NCBI GenBank assembly: GCA_913757435.1
Contig: CAJYDM010000004.1
Coordinates: 186,001-250,000, forward strand
Direction: 5' to 3'
DNA length: 64,000 nucleotides
Source: Syntrophomonas sp. DTU019
Lineage (GTDB): Bacteria > Bacillota > Syntrophomonadia > Syntrophomonadales > Syntrophomonadaceae
In this document: piece by piece, positions 62,543 to 64,000 of the stretch
Numbering within the stretch: position 1 is the stretch's first letter
Layout: every line of letters begins with the position of its first letter
Notes under the pieces: generated by a model
Database searches by the model: none
What the model was told of the DNA's origin: nothing
Seen by the model: only the letters and a program-made list of their open reading frames with translations
Made by a program: the position numbers and the translations under genes

Positions 62543-63026
62543 CGGCATGCCCTCCATAGCTCTTAATGATCTCCACTATCCCCGCTGAGGTCACTTTGGG
62601 GTAGACCCGGTCATTGGCCAATACTGCCGGTGCCAGGGCACAGGCGCCGATGCAGTTGACCGTCTCCAGGGAGAACTCGCCGTCAGGGGTAGTCTCTCCC
62701 GGCTTGATGCCCAGATGTTGATAAATCTGGTCAATAATAACGTTGGAACCCTTGATGTGGCAGGCAGTACCGTCGCAAACCTTAAAGTTTATACGCCCTT
62801 TGGGAACCAGACTGAATGCTTTATAAAAGGTCGCCATGCTGTAAACCTGACTAAAAGGCGAGGCCACATGAAGGGCGATCATCTCCAGGCCTTGCCTGGG
62901 CAGATAGTTGAATTGCTTCTGCATATCCTGCATGATGCTGAGGATATAGCGCTTTTCTCCGGGGTAGTTATTGATGATAGATAGAAGCAGCTTTTCATTT
63001 GGTTCAGTTTTGATTTCGGCAGGCAT
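62526..63026 (-). CDS. NuoE-like [2Fe-2S] subunit
   Basis: 166 residues from ATG 63026. Thioredoxin-like [2Fe-2S] fold with the four Cys: KVCDGTACHIKGS (first pair) and ETVNCIGACALAP (second pair), after the helical N-part VASPFSQVYSMATFY. Partner of the NuoF-like subunit. Located between it and the AOR gene. Confidence 0.93.
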   Translation of the reverse strand: MPAEIKTEPNEKLLLSIINNYPGEKRYILSIMQDMQKQFNYLPRQGLEMIALHVASPFSQVYSMATFYKAFSLVPKGRINFKVCDGTACHIKGSNVIIDQIYQHLGIKPGETTPDGEFSLETVNCIGACALAPAVLANDRVYPKVTSAGIVEIIKSYGGHADASSK

Positions 63027-63119
63027 TATGCTCCAGCCCCCTCGTAAACCTGCCGCCACCCGCTCCTTTAACCGGAACAGATGGCGGCGGTGGATATTGA
63101 CCGTCAGGTCTGTCTGTAT

Positions 63120-64000
63120 TTATACAACCAGGTTTAAGTCATGCATTTTTTCGGCAGTGGGAACACCGTTTTCATCCCAACCACGAATCTGGTAATAAAT
63201 CGGAAGCATGGTGTCCAGTTCCACCACTCTGCCTTTATGCGGGCCATCCTTCATGGGTTCTTTTAATAGTCTTTCCGGCAGGGTGTCATCAGCCTTGGTA
63301 AAACCAGCTCTGAGATTGAAGAGCCGCTCTATGTTCCAGATCCGTTCGCCTGCTTTGAGCAGGTCCTCGTCAGTGATTTGAACCCCGGTAGCAGTGCGAT
63401 ATTGCTCAGCTATTTCGGGAAGGCCGATGCCGAAAGTGGTAAAAAGGCATAATCCGCAAGAGTCAACCAGGGCGGTCAAGTCCTGGAAGATTTTCAACAT
63501 TTCCGGCTTGCCCTCAGTGGCATCAGGATCTAATTGTACCGGAATGCCAAGAATCTCCGGCGAGGTCATGTAGCCGCGCACATGACAACCGCCCCGGTTG
63601 GAGGTGGCGTAATTCAAGCCGATGCCCTGCTGGCCGCGCGGGTCATAGGCAGGGAGCTCTTGTTTTTTTGAACTCATGGAATATTCGGGATGGCCATATT
63701 TTTCCGCCAGGCGGTAAGAACCTTCAGCCAACTCATCGCCGAAGCCTTCGCGGTAGGCAGTTTTTTGTACCATTTCTATTATGGTGTCCGCATCACCCCA
63801 GCTTAAAGGGGATTTGCTGCGGGGAATGATGCCTTTCTCAGTCATCTCTATGGCGCAGGCTAAAGTTGTGGCCATGCTGATAGAATCCTGACCCAGCTCA
63901 TTGCAGAGGAAGTTGGCCTTGCTGATGGCTTCAAAATCGTCGACATAGCAGTCTGCGCCGAAAGCCCAGGTGGCTTCGTATTCCGGGCCTTCACCGATGC
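63120..64000 (-). CDS. aor: Aldehyde:ferredoxin oxidoreductase (5' part outside window)
   Basis: The frame is open to the right edge, so the N-terminus (domain 1 with the tungstopterin GGR motifs) is missing. The visible ~293 residues start [17 protein letters not shown] and contain [31 protein letters not shown] and [12 protein letters not shown], the Cys of the [4Fe-4S] cluster, all typical of AOR domains 2-3. Known AORs oxidise aldehydes to acids with a tungsten-bis-pterin. With NuoE/F/G-N-like subunits in the same operon, NAD-linked and possibly bifurcating activity is likely. Confidence 0.93.
   Translation of the reverse strand, partial: IGEGPEYEATWAFGADCYVDDFEAISKANFLCNELGQDSISMATTLACAIEMTEKGIIPRSKSPLSWGDADTIIEMVQKTAYREGFGDELAEGSYRLAEKYGHPEYSMSSKKQELPAYDPRGQQGIGLNYATSNRGGCHVRGYMTSPEILGIPVQLDPDATEGKPEMLKIFQDLTALVDSCGLCLFTTFGIGLPEIAEQYRTATGVQITDEDLLKAGERIWNIERLFNLRAGFTKADDTLPERLLKEPMKDGPHKGRVVELDTMLPIYYQIRGWDENGVPTAEKMHDLNLVV

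Overview
The window reads as chromosome of an anaerobic, low-to-mid GC Firmicute of the class Clostridia. The gene families fit a syntrophic fatty- or amino-acid oxidiser of the Syntrophomonadaceae type, but that placement is inference from gene content. Supporting signs are strong AGGAGG-type ribosome sites, SLH-domain surface proteins, a SleB-like cortex hydrolase, a YnzC/DUF896 protein, a c-di-AMP riboswitch, and a tungsten/molybdenum aldehyde:ferredoxin oxidoreductase with NuoE/NuoF-like partners. No rRNA or tRNA gene and no CRISPR array was seen.

Left part (1-20 kb): a truncated AAA-ATPase/SLOG gene; asnS; a radical-SAM aminomutase whose two substrate-pocket residues are those of glutamate 2,3-aminomutase, preceded by a c-di-AMP riboswitch and terminator; a two-component system; a molybdenum-flavoured patch (THEP1-type NTPase, membrane protein, MobA/MocA-like transferase, MOT1-type molybdate permease); a NitT/TauT-type ABC transporter whose permease lies apart from its ATPase and binding protein but shares a 45-bp upstream element; a nucleotide-kinase-like/nuclease-like fusion followed by an HPRT homologue lacking the catalytic Asp; and a zinc alcohol dehydrogenase. 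Upstream of the dehydrogenase are three diverged copies of an 84-91-bp stem-loop element at about 183-bp spacing.

Middle part (24.6-47.6 kb): the most unusual region is a collinear minus-strand block of 12 genes. It encodes an ECF transporter (EcfT, fused dual EcfA, S component), a lipoprotein, very large secreted proteins (one of 2503 aa), a proline-rich membrane-anchored surface protein, an ExbB/TolQ-like channel and a DUF2149 protein. A catalytically reduced Oxidored_molyb-like domain recurs about 12 times across the block and is even fused to the ECF S component. The two transcription-unit heads carry similar leader RNAs (Moco/Tuco riboswitch-like, each followed by an intrinsic terminator). 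I infer an envelope-spanning, proton-motive-force-linked scavenging or sensing system for a cofactor or metal, possibly pterin, tungstate/molybdate or cobamide. An IS1182-type element (22638-24545) lies just downstream of the block and a 183-bp perfect-looking tandem duplication lies just upstream.

Right part (48-64 kb): a calcium-type P-ATPase, a SleB-like hydrolase, a ZIP transporter, a 40-residue LysM microprotein, an ECF sigma/anti-sigma pair, an AI-2E family exporter, an XdhC-like protein, and a minus-strand operon running from aldehyde:ferredoxin oxidoreductase (cut by the right edge) through NuoE-, NuoF- and NuoG-N-like subunits to a double ThiF/MoeB protein. Three genes (8915, 51568, 55885) have their best ribosome site in front of an ATT or ATC codon, with ordinary in-frame starts poorly supported.
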